From positions 1 to 64,000 of the forward strand of contig JAKVOZ010000010.1 in the NCBI GenBank assembly GCA_022482545.1: a stretch of 64,000 bases of DNA. Direction: 5' to 3'. The translations under genes and the position numbers were made by a program. Shown one piece after another: positions 1 through 8,588 of the stretch (its first letter is position 1; each line of letters starts with the position of its first letter). Source of the stretch: Bacteroidales bacterium (GTDB lineage: Bacteria > Bacteroidota > Bacteroidia > Bacteroidales > P3). The notes beneath the pieces were generated by a model, which was given only the letters and a program-made list of their open reading frames with translations, was not told where the DNA came from and did not search any database.

Positions 1-990
1 AGGATAGCAAAGCAGGTTGATGGAACAAAAGCATGGCATCATCTATATAATGAATTCACGTATGGTGTTGGAGGTTATTATGGTAGGTTTAATTATAGTA
101 AGAATTTGAATAATCCTTTTGCCTTATACGGATTTATAGGTTTTTCTCCATTAAAGACAGAACGTTTTGCATTAAAAACTAATCTTGCTCTTGGTCTTTC
201 ATTTTGGTGGAATGGATATTCAAAAGAAAATAATCTTAATGTTGCTATTTCTAATCCAATCAACTGTTATATTGATGCAGGGCTTGATGGTTATTATAGA
301 TTAAATGATAATTTTCAAGTTTTTGCAGGTGTTTCATACACACATTTTTCAAACGGGGCAATAGTTAAGCCCAACAAAGGTATTAATGTTATTTCGCCAA
401 GAATAGGTCTTTCATATAATCCACAAAAGATAGTATTTAAGCAAGCAATGGATAGTTTGAATTTTCAACCACAATGGGAAAATATTATTTCTGTTTATGG
501 TGGTTGGCACTCTGTTTATAAAACTTTTAAATATACGCCAGATAATAATAGCAATGAAATAAAAGATACAGCGAGAAAATCATATTTTGTTTATGGAATA
601 CAAGGTAGATTAATGAGAGAATTGAGTTATAAATATAGTTTGGGACTTGGAGTTGATTTATCATACAATAGTTCTATTGGATACACATCAGATAAATCAC
701 ATTATTCTGGTTATAAAAACGAATTGACATCTTGGGGTAAAACAACAATAAGTACATTTCTTGCTTATGAATATAAAATCAATAAACTTTCAATACTTTT
801 AGAGCCGGGAGTATATTTAAAGATAGATGAAGAAAATACGGAGTCGCCAAAATATTATCAACGTATAGGATTACGGCAACAAATAAATGAAAATTATTTT
901 TGCCAAGTAGCATTGAGAGCATACAAACTACATATAGCAGATTATATAGAATGGACATTGGGTTATAGAATAAAAAAAAACAATAAATAA
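1..990 (+). CDS. PagL-like acyloxyacyl hydrolase / outer-membrane beta-barrel, 5' truncated by the window
   Basis: The reading frame is open from base 1, so the gene begins outside the window; an internal ATG is not the true start. The visible part has alternating short beta strands rich in Tyr, Phe and Gly and ends in a strand finishing YRIKK, as expected for an outer-membrane barrel. The motif YTHFSNGA resembles the active-site His-x-Ser-Asn of lipid A 3-O-deacylase PagL and the Bacteroidetes acyloxyacyl hydrolase family. If active it would trim acyl chains from lipid A on the cell surface. Its TAA overlaps the dnaB ATG by one base (TAATG), so the two are probably translationally coupled. 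The family call rests on the motif and barrel character only. Confidence 0.72.
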   Translation, partial: RIAKQVDGTKAWHHLYNEFTYGVGGYYGRFNYSKNLNNPFALYGFIGFSPLKTERFALKTNLALGLSFWWNGYSKENNLNVAISNPINCYIDAGLDGYYRLNDNFQVFAGVSYTHFSNGAIVKPNKGINVISPRIGLSYNPQKIVFKQAMDSLNFQPQWENIISVYGGWHSVYKTFKYTPDNNSNEIKDTARKSYFVYGIQGRLMRELSYKYSLGLGVDLSYNSSIGYTSDKSHYSGYKNELTSWGKTTISTFLAYEYKINKLSILLEPGVYLKIDEENTESPKYYQRIGLRQQINENYFCQVALRAYKLHIADYIEWTLGYRIKKNNK

Positions 991-2540
991 TGGATACACA
1001 GCAAACAAATCGTTTTCAAAAGAAGAGAATGTCGTTTGAGCAAGCATTTTCTCTGAATAATAATCAAGTGCCACCACAGATAGTAGAGGTAGAAGAGAGT
1101 GTTCTTGGTGCTTTGCTTTTAGATCAAGATGCAGTAACAAATACAATAGATACAATAAAGCCAGAATATTTTTATAAGTTAGATAATCAAGAAATATTTA
1201 ACGCAATACTTATTCTTTTTAGAGAGGGAAGTCCAATAGATGTTATTTCGGTTACAGAGAAATTAAAAAAACTTGGCAAATTAGATGAAGTAGGAGGAAC
1301 ATATAAGATAGCAACTCTTACAAGTAGGGTAACATCTGCCGCTCATGTAGAATATTATGTAAGACTTTTAACAGAAAAATATATACAAAGAGAACTTATT
1401 AGAGTTTCTACCGAGACATTAAAAGAAGCATATGATGAAACGACAGATGTTGTTGAACTTTTAGATAAAACAGAGAGTAGGTTTTTGGATATTAATGAAC
1501 AGAACTTCAATTCTGATTCACATAATATGCAGTCATTGCTTTTTGATTCTATAAAAGAAATAGAGACTTTGCAAAATTCTGATATAAAGACAACAGGTTT
1601 GGAGACAGGTTTTGTTGAGTTGGATAGAAATGTTGGTGGTTTTCAAAAAGGAACTTTAATAATCTTAGCAGCACGTCCAGCAATGGGAAAGACAGCGTTT
1701 GCTATGTCGATGGCAAGAAATATGGCTGTTGATTTTCATAAACCTGTTGCATTCTTTTCGTTAGAAATGACAGCATCAGAACTTATGATGAGACTTATAT
1801 CTTCTGAAACAGAGATTCAGGGAGATAAACTTAAAAGAGGAGATGCTTTAAGTATGGAAGAACTTGAAAGAATTAAAGAAAAAACACGTGGTCTTGGTGA
1901 AAGTCCTTTGTATATTGATGATAATCCAGGGTTAAGTATTTTTGAACTTAGAGCAAAATGCAGGAGAATGAAGCAGAAGTATGATATACAAATGGTGTTT
2001 ATTGATTATCTTCAATTGATGAGTGGAGGGGAAGCAAAAAGAAATGATAATCGTGAGCAGGAGATAAGTTTTATTTCTCGTCAATTAAAAGGATTAAGTA
2101 AGGAATTAGGTATTCCAATCCTTGCTATGAGTCAGCTTTCTCGTGAAGTGGAAAAAAGAGGTGGTAGTAAAGAGCCAGTACTTTCAGACCTTAGAGAGAG
2201 TGGAGCAATAGAACAAGATGCAGATATTGTTATGTTCATTCATAGACCAGAATATTATAATATAGTAGATGATGAATATGGTTCAACACAAGGTATAGCA
2301 TATATTAATGTGGCAAAGAATCGTTCTGGGGCGTTGAGTAAATCACGTTTAGGCTTTATGAGTAATTATGTTAAGTTCTATAATATTAATCAAACTCTTG
2401 GTATTGCGTCATCTATTTTGCCAGCAAATGCAAGTTTTGATGAAGCAAATGGAGTCGTAACCTTATCTTCAAGTATGAATAGTTCATTAAATACACCACA
2501 AGAACCAACAGATTTTGACAATGGAAACGCATTTGAATAA
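990..2540 (+). CDS. dnaB: Replicative DNA helicase DnaB
   Basis: The 516-residue protein matches the DnaB hexameric 5'-3' helicase that unwinds the replication fork and recruits primase. It has the N-terminal helical domain (about residues 30-130), a linker, and a RecA-like domain. Walker A is ARPAMGKTAF near residue 230, Walker B is VFIDYLQLM near 336, and a late segment reads DLRESGAIEQDADIV. Length is normal for Bacteroidetes DnaB. The ATG overlaps the stop of the preceding gene by one base, and the downstream gene starts inside the dnaB 3' end, so it sits in a tight operon. No intein or interruption is seen. Confidence 0.97.
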   Translation: MDTQQTNRFQKKRMSFEQAFSLNNNQVPPQIVEVEESVLGALLLDQDAVTNTIDTIKPEYFYKLDNQEIFNAILILFREGSPIDVISVTEKLKKLGKLDEVGGTYKIATLTSRVTSAAHVEYYVRLLTEKYIQRELIRVSTETLKEAYDETTDVVELLDKTESRFLDINEQNFNSDSHNMQSLLFDSIKEIETLQNSDIKTTGLETGFVELDRNVGGFQKGTLIILAARPAMGKTAFAMSMARNMAVDFHKPVAFFSLEMTASELMMRLISSETEIQGDKLKRGDALSMEELERIKEKTRGLGESPLYIDDNPGLSIFELRAKCRRMKQKYDIQMVFIDYLQLMSGGEAKRNDNREQEISFISRQLKGLSKELGIPILAMSQLSREVEKRGGSKEPVLSDLRESGAIEQDADIVMFIHRPEYYNIVDDEYGSTQGIAYINVAKNRSGALSKSRLGFMSNYVKFYNINQTLGIASSILPANASFDEANGVVTLSSSMNSSLNTPQEPTDFDNGNAFE

Positions 2541-3798
2541 AATATTGATATTTTGTTGTTTTATCATGCTTCTATCTTTCAATAGTTGGGCTTCTTTTGT
2601 TCTTATACCAATGGATGAAAGTCAAAAAAATCATTTAAAAGCTTATGGAATAGCATATAAAGCACTACAAGAAGATTATGATGTTGATTGGCTTTTGAAT
2701 TATAGAGGAGGAAGTTTCTCAATCAAAGAGAGTGAAGATATAGTTAGACTTTGCAAGTTGAGAGGAGTGAGTTATGAAATGGTATCTGACGCACAGATGA
2801 ATGGCATAATTAGTGAGATAGCAGATCCAGAGGTTAATATGGATGTTGTTAAATTACAAAAAGCACCAAAGATTGCAGTCTATTCTCCTAAAAACAAAAG
2901 ACCATGGGACGATGCTGTAACACTTGTACTTACTTATGCAGAAATACCTTATGATATTGTTTATGATGATGAAGTTCTTAATGGATTGTTACCAAAATAT
3001 GATTGGCTACATCTTCATCATGAGGATTTTACAGGACAATATGGTAAGTTTTGGGCAAATTATTCTTCTGTTGCATGGTATAGAGATGAAGTTGCTTTTC
3101 AAGAATCGTTAGCAAAGAAGTATGGATTTAAGAAAGTATCACAAGAAAAACTTGCAGTTGCAGAAAAGATAAGAGATTTCGTTGTTGGGGGAGGTTTTAT
3201 GTTTGCTATGTGTTCAGCAACAGACTCTTTTGATATTGCTTTATCTGCTGATGGTGTAGATATATGTGCCCAAATGTTTGATGGAGATGCAATTGACCCA
3301 AATTGTCAAAGCAAACTTAATTACAATAATTGTTTTGCTTTCAAAGATTTTACTCTTGAAACCAATCCTTATCATTATCGCATATCAGATATTGATGTTA
3401 CACAAGAAAGACAAAAAGTTGTTAATGAGAAGAATGATGTTTTTGTTCTTTTTGATTTTTCTGCTAAGTGGGATTGGATACCTACTATGCTAACACAAGA
3501 TCACACAAAGATTGTTAAAGGTTTTCTTGGGCAAACAACAGCTTTTAATGAAAAACTAATAAAGAGTAATGTTGTTATTCTTGGGGAAAACAAATCATTA
3601 AACGAAGCAAGATATATTCATGGAGAGTATGGCAAAGGTACATGGACATTTCTTGGTGGGCACGACCCAGAAGATTATCAACATTTTGTAGGCGACCCTC
3701 CAACAGACCTTAATCTTTATCCTTCAAGTGCTGGGTATCGTTTAATATTAAACAATATTCTTTTTCCAGCAGCAAAGAAAGAAAAGCATAAAACATAA
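2521..3798 (+). CDS. Secreted conserved Bacteroidetes protein (often labelled asparagine synthetase B)
   Basis: A hydrophobic signal segment (ILIFCCFIMLLSFNSWAS) precedes a mature protein starting near FVLIPMDESQKNHLKAYGI. Proteins of this kind are, as I recall, commonly named asparagine synthetase B in Bacteroidetes genomes. I see no N-terminal Cys nucleophile and no ATP-pyrophosphatase P-loop (SGGxDS), so that enzymatic name is not supported here. The signal peptide also argues against a cytosolic synthetase. ATG at 2521 is preferred over an in-frame TTG at 2515; either overlaps the end of dnaB, implying co-expression. Motifs such as GGGFMFAMCSATDSFD and HGEYGKGTWTFLGGHDPED suggest a glutamine-amidotransferase-like or Rossmann-like fold, but this is a guess. 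Function unknown. Confidence 0.8.
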   Translation: METHLNKILIFCCFIMLLSFNSWASFVLIPMDESQKNHLKAYGIAYKALQEDYDVDWLLNYRGGSFSIKESEDIVRLCKLRGVSYEMVSDAQMNGIISEIADPEVNMDVVKLQKAPKIAVYSPKNKRPWDDAVTLVLTYAEIPYDIVYDDEVLNGLLPKYDWLHLHHEDFTGQYGKFWANYSSVAWYRDEVAFQESLAKKYGFKKVSQEKLAVAEKIRDFVVGGGFMFAMCSATDSFDIALSADGVDICAQMFDGDAIDPNCQSKLNYNNCFAFKDFTLETNPYHYRISDIDVTQERQKVVNEKNDVFVLFDFSAKWDWIPTMLTQDHTKIVKGFLGQTTAFNEKLIKSNVVILGENKSLNEARYIHGEYGKGTWTFLGGHDPEDYQHFVGDPPTDLNLYPSSAGYRLILNNILFPAAKKEKHKT

Positions 3799-3813
3799 AC
3801 AAATAGTTATTTT

Positions 3814-3831
3814 ATTCTATTTTAATAGAAT
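3814..3831. terminator. Small palindrome between convergent genes
   Basis: ATTCTAT and ATAGAAT form a 7-bp stem with a TTTA loop, exactly between the convergent secreted-protein gene and dapD. It is AT-only and has no strong T tract, so it is at best a weak bidirectional terminator. Confidence 0.4.
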
Positions 3832-4644
3832 TTAAATATCAACGTTGAATTCTCTAAGGGCTTGATTTAATGAAGTCTTTTTGTCTGTACTATCTTTTCT
3901 TTGCCCTATTATCAAAGCACAATTCATATTGAAATCCCCACAAGAAAAATGTTTTGTGTAACTTCCTGGTATTACAACAGAATTTTTTGGTACAAAGGCT
4001 TTATAATATTTTGGCTCATCAGCACTTACATCTATTATCTTAGTGGATTGTGTTATTACGGTATTTGCTCCAAGCACACTACCTTCACATACACGCACTC
4101 CTTCAACAACAATACATCTTGAACCAATAAAACAATGGTCTTCAATTATTACAGGATTTGCTCCAACAGGTTCTAATACTCCACCAATACCAACACCTCC
4201 TGCAAGATGAACATTCTTTCCTATTTGAGCACAAGAACCTACCGTTGCCCAGGTATCAACCATTGTTCCACTATCAACATATGCTCCAATATTAACATAG
4301 GAAGGCATCATTATTACACCTTTTGCTAAAAAAGAACCATATCTTGCAATGGCTAATGGAACACAACGTACTCCTTGATTAAGATAATCTTTTTTTGTGT
4401 CTATCTTATCTGCAAACTCAAAGTCGTTAAGTTTCATCGTTTTTGTGTTGCAGATAGGAAAATATAATATGATTGCTTTCTTTATCCATTGATTAGTTTG
4501 CCAAGTGTCGCCATTTTTTTCGCATACTCTTATCTCACCTTTATCCAATGAGGCAATAGTTTGTTTTATTGCTTGTTGTACTTGTTCATCATTAAGTAAA
4601 GACCTATCTTCAAATGCTTTCTCTATTAATTCTTTATTAATCAT
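3832..4644 (-). CDS. dapD: 2,3,4,5-tetrahydropyridine-2,6-dicarboxylate N-succinyltransferase
   Basis: DapD transfers succinyl from succinyl-CoA to tetrahydrodipicolinate in the succinylase branch of lysine and meso-diaminopimelate synthesis. The 270-residue length is close to the E. coli enzyme. The N-terminal helical part contains GDTWQTNQWIKKAIILYF and is followed by the left-handed beta-helix of hexapeptide repeats (for example GTMVDTWATVGSCAQIGKNV and GGVGIGGVLEPVGA). The C-terminal part includes IDVSADEPKYYKAFVPKNSV. It is monocistronic, convergent with the upstream-strand gene and 15 bp beyond the end of a T9SS substrate gene. Confidence 0.96.
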   Translation of the reverse strand: MINKELIEKAFEDRSLLNDEQVQQAIKQTIASLDKGEIRVCEKNGDTWQTNQWIKKAIILYFPICNTKTMKLNDFEFADKIDTKKDYLNQGVRCVPLAIARYGSFLAKGVIMMPSYVNIGAYVDSGTMVDTWATVGSCAQIGKNVHLAGGVGIGGVLEPVGANPVIIEDHCFIGSRCIVVEGVRVCEGSVLGANTVITQSTKIIDVSADEPKYYKAFVPKNSVVIPGSYTKHFSCGDFNMNCALIIGQRKDSTDKKTSLNQALREFNVDI

Positions 4645-4659
4645 TGTTGTTAGTTTTTT

Positions 4660-6321
4660 TTATTTTATTATGAGTTTTTGATTAGATATTTTTCCTTTAT
4701 TATTAATCTCAACAACATAAATACCTTTGTTAAGATTTTTAACACTAATAGTTTGATTATTACTTTTTACAATATCATTAAAAACTACTCTACCAACCAT
4801 ATCAACAATTTTTAAATTAGAATTTATTGCATTAGTTATTGTGAATTGATTATTTGTTGGGTTAGGGTAGAGAGAAATATTTTCTTTTTGAATATTTTTT
4901 ATTCCAACAGAGGCATTTCCATGAATAAATATATTATCAATTATCATCATTAAAGATTTTCTATTTCTATTACGAAAAGCAATACGACAATTGCCTGTAA
5001 AGTTTGATAAACTACTTATTTCTTGTATTAAATAATTGTATATACCTTTAAAAGAATCTACTAAAACAAAATCAGAAGTATCTGTTGAACCATTAGAAAC
5101 CAAAACATCTATTGTTGGAGATAAAGAATAAATTGTGCCTAAGGTAAATTCAAGATAATCGTTTCCATTAAGATTGATTATTGGAGTAATTAACCATCTA
5201 TCGGCAGTAATTGTTGTGTCTGTCATAAATCCTGAGGATACAGCCATAAGGTCAGTTGAATCAGAATAGTTTTTCATTATTTCCCACGCATTATTATTTA
5301 CAAATATTGTGTCAAATATTGTTTGAGGAAAATCAGCAAAATGTCCATTATCATTTTTTAATAAGACCCAATTATCAGCAAACTCTTTATTAGTGCAATC
5401 GTTAAAATCCCATCGTATAGAAGGAGCAGGCAAACACCAAGTAGATACTTTGTATGTTGCATTATTCGTAGAATCACTATCTAATGGATAATTAATATAA
5501 CCTTGAATTAAATATTTACCATAACTTGACATATTTGCAGTAAAGGTTACCACTGCTCTATTTAAAACTGGTATTGAATCAATATGTTGTATTACAAGTT
5601 CTCCACCATTTAATAAACAATGAACATCAATATCTTTTGCAGTTTTGCAACCTTCATTAGCAACCACAAAAGAAATATGCTCATGACTTGTTAATGTGTT
5701 TATTCTTGGATATCCAAAACTTGAAGAAGTAACATTATAATCTATGCTTATATCATTTTGTGGTAAAAGTCTAACGCTATCAGAATTATAATTTGGACCA
5801 TATTCTGAAATATTTAAATCCACTTTAAAGATGTAGTGTTTTCCACTCTCAAAATAAAAATTATCTTGCATTCCATATTTACCTAAAACAACACGAGTTC
5901 CATTATTGGCAGGATTAACTATCGCATAATCATAAAGACCTGCTGGAATAGTTATTGTTTTTGCACTATCTCTTACAAAATAATTTGGGTTTAAACTTGC
6001 GTCTGCATTCTTTGGTATTTTGTATTGAAATAATGAATAAACAGAATCTATATGAGATTGAGGCACAGGATTGAAAACATCAAACAAGAAGCCATAGCAA
6101 TTATATAAAAAATCATATTGAGAATGAGTTGAATCTAATAACATTTGATATCCACTATTATTCTCCCAATAATCTCCTGCAATAAGAGAAACTCTTGCAT
6201 AGCCATTAGGTATTGTATCTGTTAAAGATTTGTTGGTTTGAGTTTCAACAATGTTTAATGGTTGAGAATAAACATATCCAAGACAGAAAACAAAAATAAT
6301 TAGAATCAATATTCTTTTCAT
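4660..6321 (-). CDS. T9SS-exported adhesin-like protein with DUF2436-like and cleaved-adhesin-like domains (paralogue 1)
   Basis: A signal peptide (RILILIIFVFCLGYVYSQ) leads the 553-residue protein. Residues of about 35-190 contain GYARVSLIAGDYW and a strand-rich unit resembling the DUF2436 domain of Porphyromonas gingipains and hemagglutinins. Next comes a CARDB-like beta domain, then a region beginning SIRWDFNDCTNKEFADNW typical of cleaved-adhesin / choice-of-anchor J domains. The C-terminal about 75 residues are a T9SS type A sorting domain (SLYPNPTNNQFTI, NLKIVDMVGR, LNKGIYVVEINN). It therefore probably ends up on the surface or secreted. It is a diverged paralogue of the next gene upstream (6476-8176), with the same domain order. 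No protease domain is present. Confidence 0.85.
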   Translation of the reverse strand: MKRILILIIFVFCLGYVYSQPLNIVETQTNKSLTDTIPNGYARVSLIAGDYWENNSGYQMLLDSTHSQYDFLYNCYGFLFDVFNPVPQSHIDSVYSLFQYKIPKNADASLNPNYFVRDSAKTITIPAGLYDYAIVNPANNGTRVVLGKYGMQDNFYFESGKHYIFKVDLNISEYGPNYNSDSVRLLPQNDISIDYNVTSSSFGYPRINTLTSHEHISFVVANEGCKTAKDIDVHCLLNGGELVIQHIDSIPVLNRAVVTFTANMSSYGKYLIQGYINYPLDSDSTNNATYKVSTWCLPAPSIRWDFNDCTNKEFADNWVLLKNDNGHFADFPQTIFDTIFVNNNAWEIMKNYSDSTDLMAVSSGFMTDTTITADRWLITPIINLNGNDYLEFTLGTIYSLSPTIDVLVSNGSTDTSDFVLVDSFKGIYNYLIQEISSLSNFTGNCRIAFRNRNRKSLMMIIDNIFIHGNASVGIKNIQKENISLYPNPTNNQFTITNAINSNLKIVDMVGRVVFNDIVKSNNQTISVKNLNKGIYVVEINNKGKISNQKLIIK

Positions 6322-6361
6322 ATTTATATTTATATTATATTTATATTTCTTTTAATTTTTG

Positions 6362-6369
6362 CAAATGTA
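6362..6369 (-). promoter_or_regulatory. Bacteroidetes -7 promoter element for the 4660-6321 gene
   Basis: On the minus strand TACATTTG matches the Bacteroidetes housekeeping -7 consensus TAnnTTTG, about 40 bp before the start codon, giving a short leader. Confidence 0.55.
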
Positions 6370-6414
6370 TTATATTTTCTTTTAATTACAAAATATTAAT
6401 TATATTTTTTGCAA

Positions 6415-6450
6415 AAAATAAAAAGGTATGCTCAAATGAACATACCTTTT
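6415..6450 (-). terminator. Rho-independent terminator after the 6476-8176 gene
   Basis: AAAAGGTATG (6421-6430) and CATACCTTTT (6441-6450) form a perfect 10-bp stem with a 10-nt loop. On the minus strand it is followed by a T-rich run, and it lies 25 bp past the stop codon. Confidence 0.85.
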
Positions 6451-6475
6451 ATATTATATTACCAATAATTTAAAA

Positions 6476-8176
6476 TTATTTGATAACAAGTTTTTGATTA
6501 GAAACTTTACCATTGTTATTTATTTCAACAACATAAACACCTTGGTTAAGGTTAGAAGTTGAAATCATTTCACTGTTGTTAGCAACTTTTTGGCTTAAAA
6601 CAACTCTACCCATCATATCAACAACTTTAACATTAGCATTTCTTGCATTGTTAATTGTGAAGTTAGATGTTGCAGGGTTAGGATAGATAGATATTTCACT
6701 ATTTCCATTTACATTATTTAAACCAGTTGTAGCACCACCACGAACCTTGATATTATCAACGATAGTAGCAATAGCATTAGCTAAATTGTTATTATGAAAA
6801 GCTAAACGAACATTTCCTGTATGAGCACTTAAATCAATAACTTGTGTTAGAAGATATCCGCTAACACCTTGACATGTTTTAAGTGATGTGAAATCAGCAG
6901 TATTATCTGAACCGTTAGAAACTAAAACATCTAATGTTGGATAACCACCAAAAGCACCAAAAGCAAATGTTAAATAATTTGTTCCAGCAAGATTAATAAC
7001 TGGAGAAATTAACCATCTGTCAGCAGTGATATTAGTATCTGTCATAACAGCAGCTGATGCAGCAGATAAATCTGTTGAATCTTGCATTACTGATACAATT
7101 TCCCAAGCATCATTTGTAGCAAAAATAGGGCTGTCTGTTGTATAGAAAGCACCATTATCATTCTTTACTAATTTCCAATCATTTGGAAAAGTATAATCAG
7201 TGCAATTGTTGAAATCCCAAGTTATAGATGTTGCAGGAAGACTATATGTTCCAGCTTCATCTGTTGAATCGTTAGAATGAGAATTATCTTGAGCACAAGT
7301 TAAATAAGCTCTAAATGAATATTCTCCAAAAGCAGACATATCAGCAGTGAAATTAACTGTGCTTGAAGCACCAGAAGCTAATGTTGCAATTGTTTGTGTT
7401 GGTAATTCTGCATTATTTAAAATACAATGTACAGTAATGTTTGTTAATTCGTTTTGTCCAACGTTTTTAACAACAGTAGAGATTGTTTCAGCATTTGTTA
7501 ATGTTCCCATTGAAGGATAGCCATAACTTGTTTGTGTTTCATTATATGCTATGCTTGCATCGTATTGTGCCATTAAAGTTGCATTGTCATTTCCTGTTGT
7601 TTCATTAATAACAACAGAGAAAGCATAAGTTTGACCAGCAGCAAAAACAAAATCATCATATCTTCCATAAGTTCCTGATGCTATCCACATTTTACTTCCA
7701 GCAGTTGGATTAGTGATACAGAAATCATAAGTACCTGCAGGAATATCTATTGATACAGAATTATTAACAACAATGTTTGTTGTAGTTAATGCACCATCAG
7801 CGTTAGTTGGTATTTTATATGCAAATTTTGCATAAATAGAATCAGGTACATTTCCAGATGCTGTTAATGCACCTTGAGTTGGAATAACTGTACCATAAAG
7901 AGAGTGTGTTGAATCTAATAACATTTGGTAACCAGATCCATCGCCCCATACATCACCAGCAGTTAAGCTAACTCTTGCATAACCGTCAGGAATTGGGTCT
8001 GTTGAACTTTTTACTACTTTAAATGTAGTTGGAACATGATTTGGATTTACGATTGTTTTTTGTAATCCATTTTCTGTTCTGTTTGTTGTTTGTTTTAATG
8101 CCTTTCTTTCAAATTGTTGTGCATTAACAACGCCAAAGCACAAAATTAAAGAAAGCGCAAGTAATGTTTTTTTCAT
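6476..8176 (-). CDS. T9SS-exported adhesin-like protein with DUF2436-like and cleaved-adhesin-like domains (paralogue 2)
   Basis: 566 residues with signal peptide KTLLALSLILCFGVVNAQ. The segment IPAGTYDFCITNPTAGSKMW, followed by YGRYDDFVFAAGQTYAF, closely resembles the DUF2436 repeat of gingipains as I remember it. A CARDB-like domain (TISTVVKNVGQNELTNITVH) follows, then a cleaved-adhesin-like domain starting ITWDFNNCTDYTFPNDW. The C-terminus is a T9SS type A sorting domain (ISIYPNPATSNFTINNA, VKVVDMMGRVVLSQ, LNQGVYVVEINNNGK). The paralogue lies immediately downstream behind its own promoter, so this is a tandem duplication. Surface adhesion or haem/protein binding is an inference from the gingipain relationship; no catalytic domain is seen. 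Confidence 0.87.
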   Translation of the reverse strand: MKKTLLALSLILCFGVVNAQQFERKALKQTTNRTENGLQKTIVNPNHVPTTFKVVKSSTDPIPDGYARVSLTAGDVWGDGSGYQMLLDSTHSLYGTVIPTQGALTASGNVPDSIYAKFAYKIPTNADGALTTTNIVVNNSVSIDIPAGTYDFCITNPTAGSKMWIASGTYGRYDDFVFAAGQTYAFSVVINETTGNDNATLMAQYDASIAYNETQTSYGYPSMGTLTNAETISTVVKNVGQNELTNITVHCILNNAELPTQTIATLASGASSTVNFTADMSAFGEYSFRAYLTCAQDNSHSNDSTDEAGTYSLPATSITWDFNNCTDYTFPNDWKLVKNDNGAFYTTDSPIFATNDAWEIVSVMQDSTDLSAASAAVMTDTNITADRWLISPVINLAGTNYLTFAFGAFGGYPTLDVLVSNGSDNTADFTSLKTCQGVSGYLLTQVIDLSAHTGNVRLAFHNNNLANAIATIVDNIKVRGGATTGLNNVNGNSEISIYPNPATSNFTINNARNANVKVVDMMGRVVLSQKVANNSEMISTSNLNQGVYVVEINNNGKVSNQKLVIK

Positions 8177-8281
8177 AAAAAATGTTTTGAGTTCTAAATT
8201 GTTTTTAATTTTGAAATATAGAATATAGAACTCTTTTTTATCCTACATTTCTTTTATTAGTAAATTTCTTATAATCGTTTG

Positions 8282-8289
8282 CAAAACTA
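8282..8289 (-). promoter_or_regulatory. -7 promoter element for the 6476-8176 gene
   Basis: TAGTTTTG on the minus strand fits TAnnTTTG and predicts a leader of roughly 100 nt. Confidence 0.5.
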
Positions 8290-8490
8290 CAAAATATTTT
8301 TTAAAATACAAACTTTTTTATAACTGTTTTTTTATTGCTAAGAAAAAAAATTATTTCTTCATAAAAATTTGCTAAATCTTTAAAATAAATTGCAAAAACG
8401 AAGATTTTTTTTTGTGATATACAATTGTGTTAAATTCAAGTTGTTAATGTTTTTAACTTGAAATAAATATATTGATTTTTGGAAAAAACG

Positions 8491-8521
8491 TTGTTGGATT
8501 AATAAAGAAGTGGTATTTTTG
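8491..8521 (+). promoter_or_regulatory. Promoter for the 8589-9701 T9SS substrate gene
   Basis: TATTTTTG (8514-8521) fits the -7 consensus TAnnTTTG. A TTGTTG at 8491-8496 is suitably spaced to act as the -33 TTG element. The predicted leader is about 60 nt. Confidence 0.6.
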
Positions 8522-8588
8522 CAAACTTGTGAAGTAGAAAAATATTAAATAAAAATAAAATAACAAAAAAATCAAGAAAAAAAGAAAA

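Larger units (their letters stand above)
8177..8588. promoter_or_regulatory. 412-bp divergent intergenic region between two T9SS substrate genes
   Basis: Very AT-rich and without a credible ORF. It holds one promoter-like element facing each way (listed separately) and several A/T homopolymer runs. I see no structured RNA or repeat. Confidence 0.6.
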
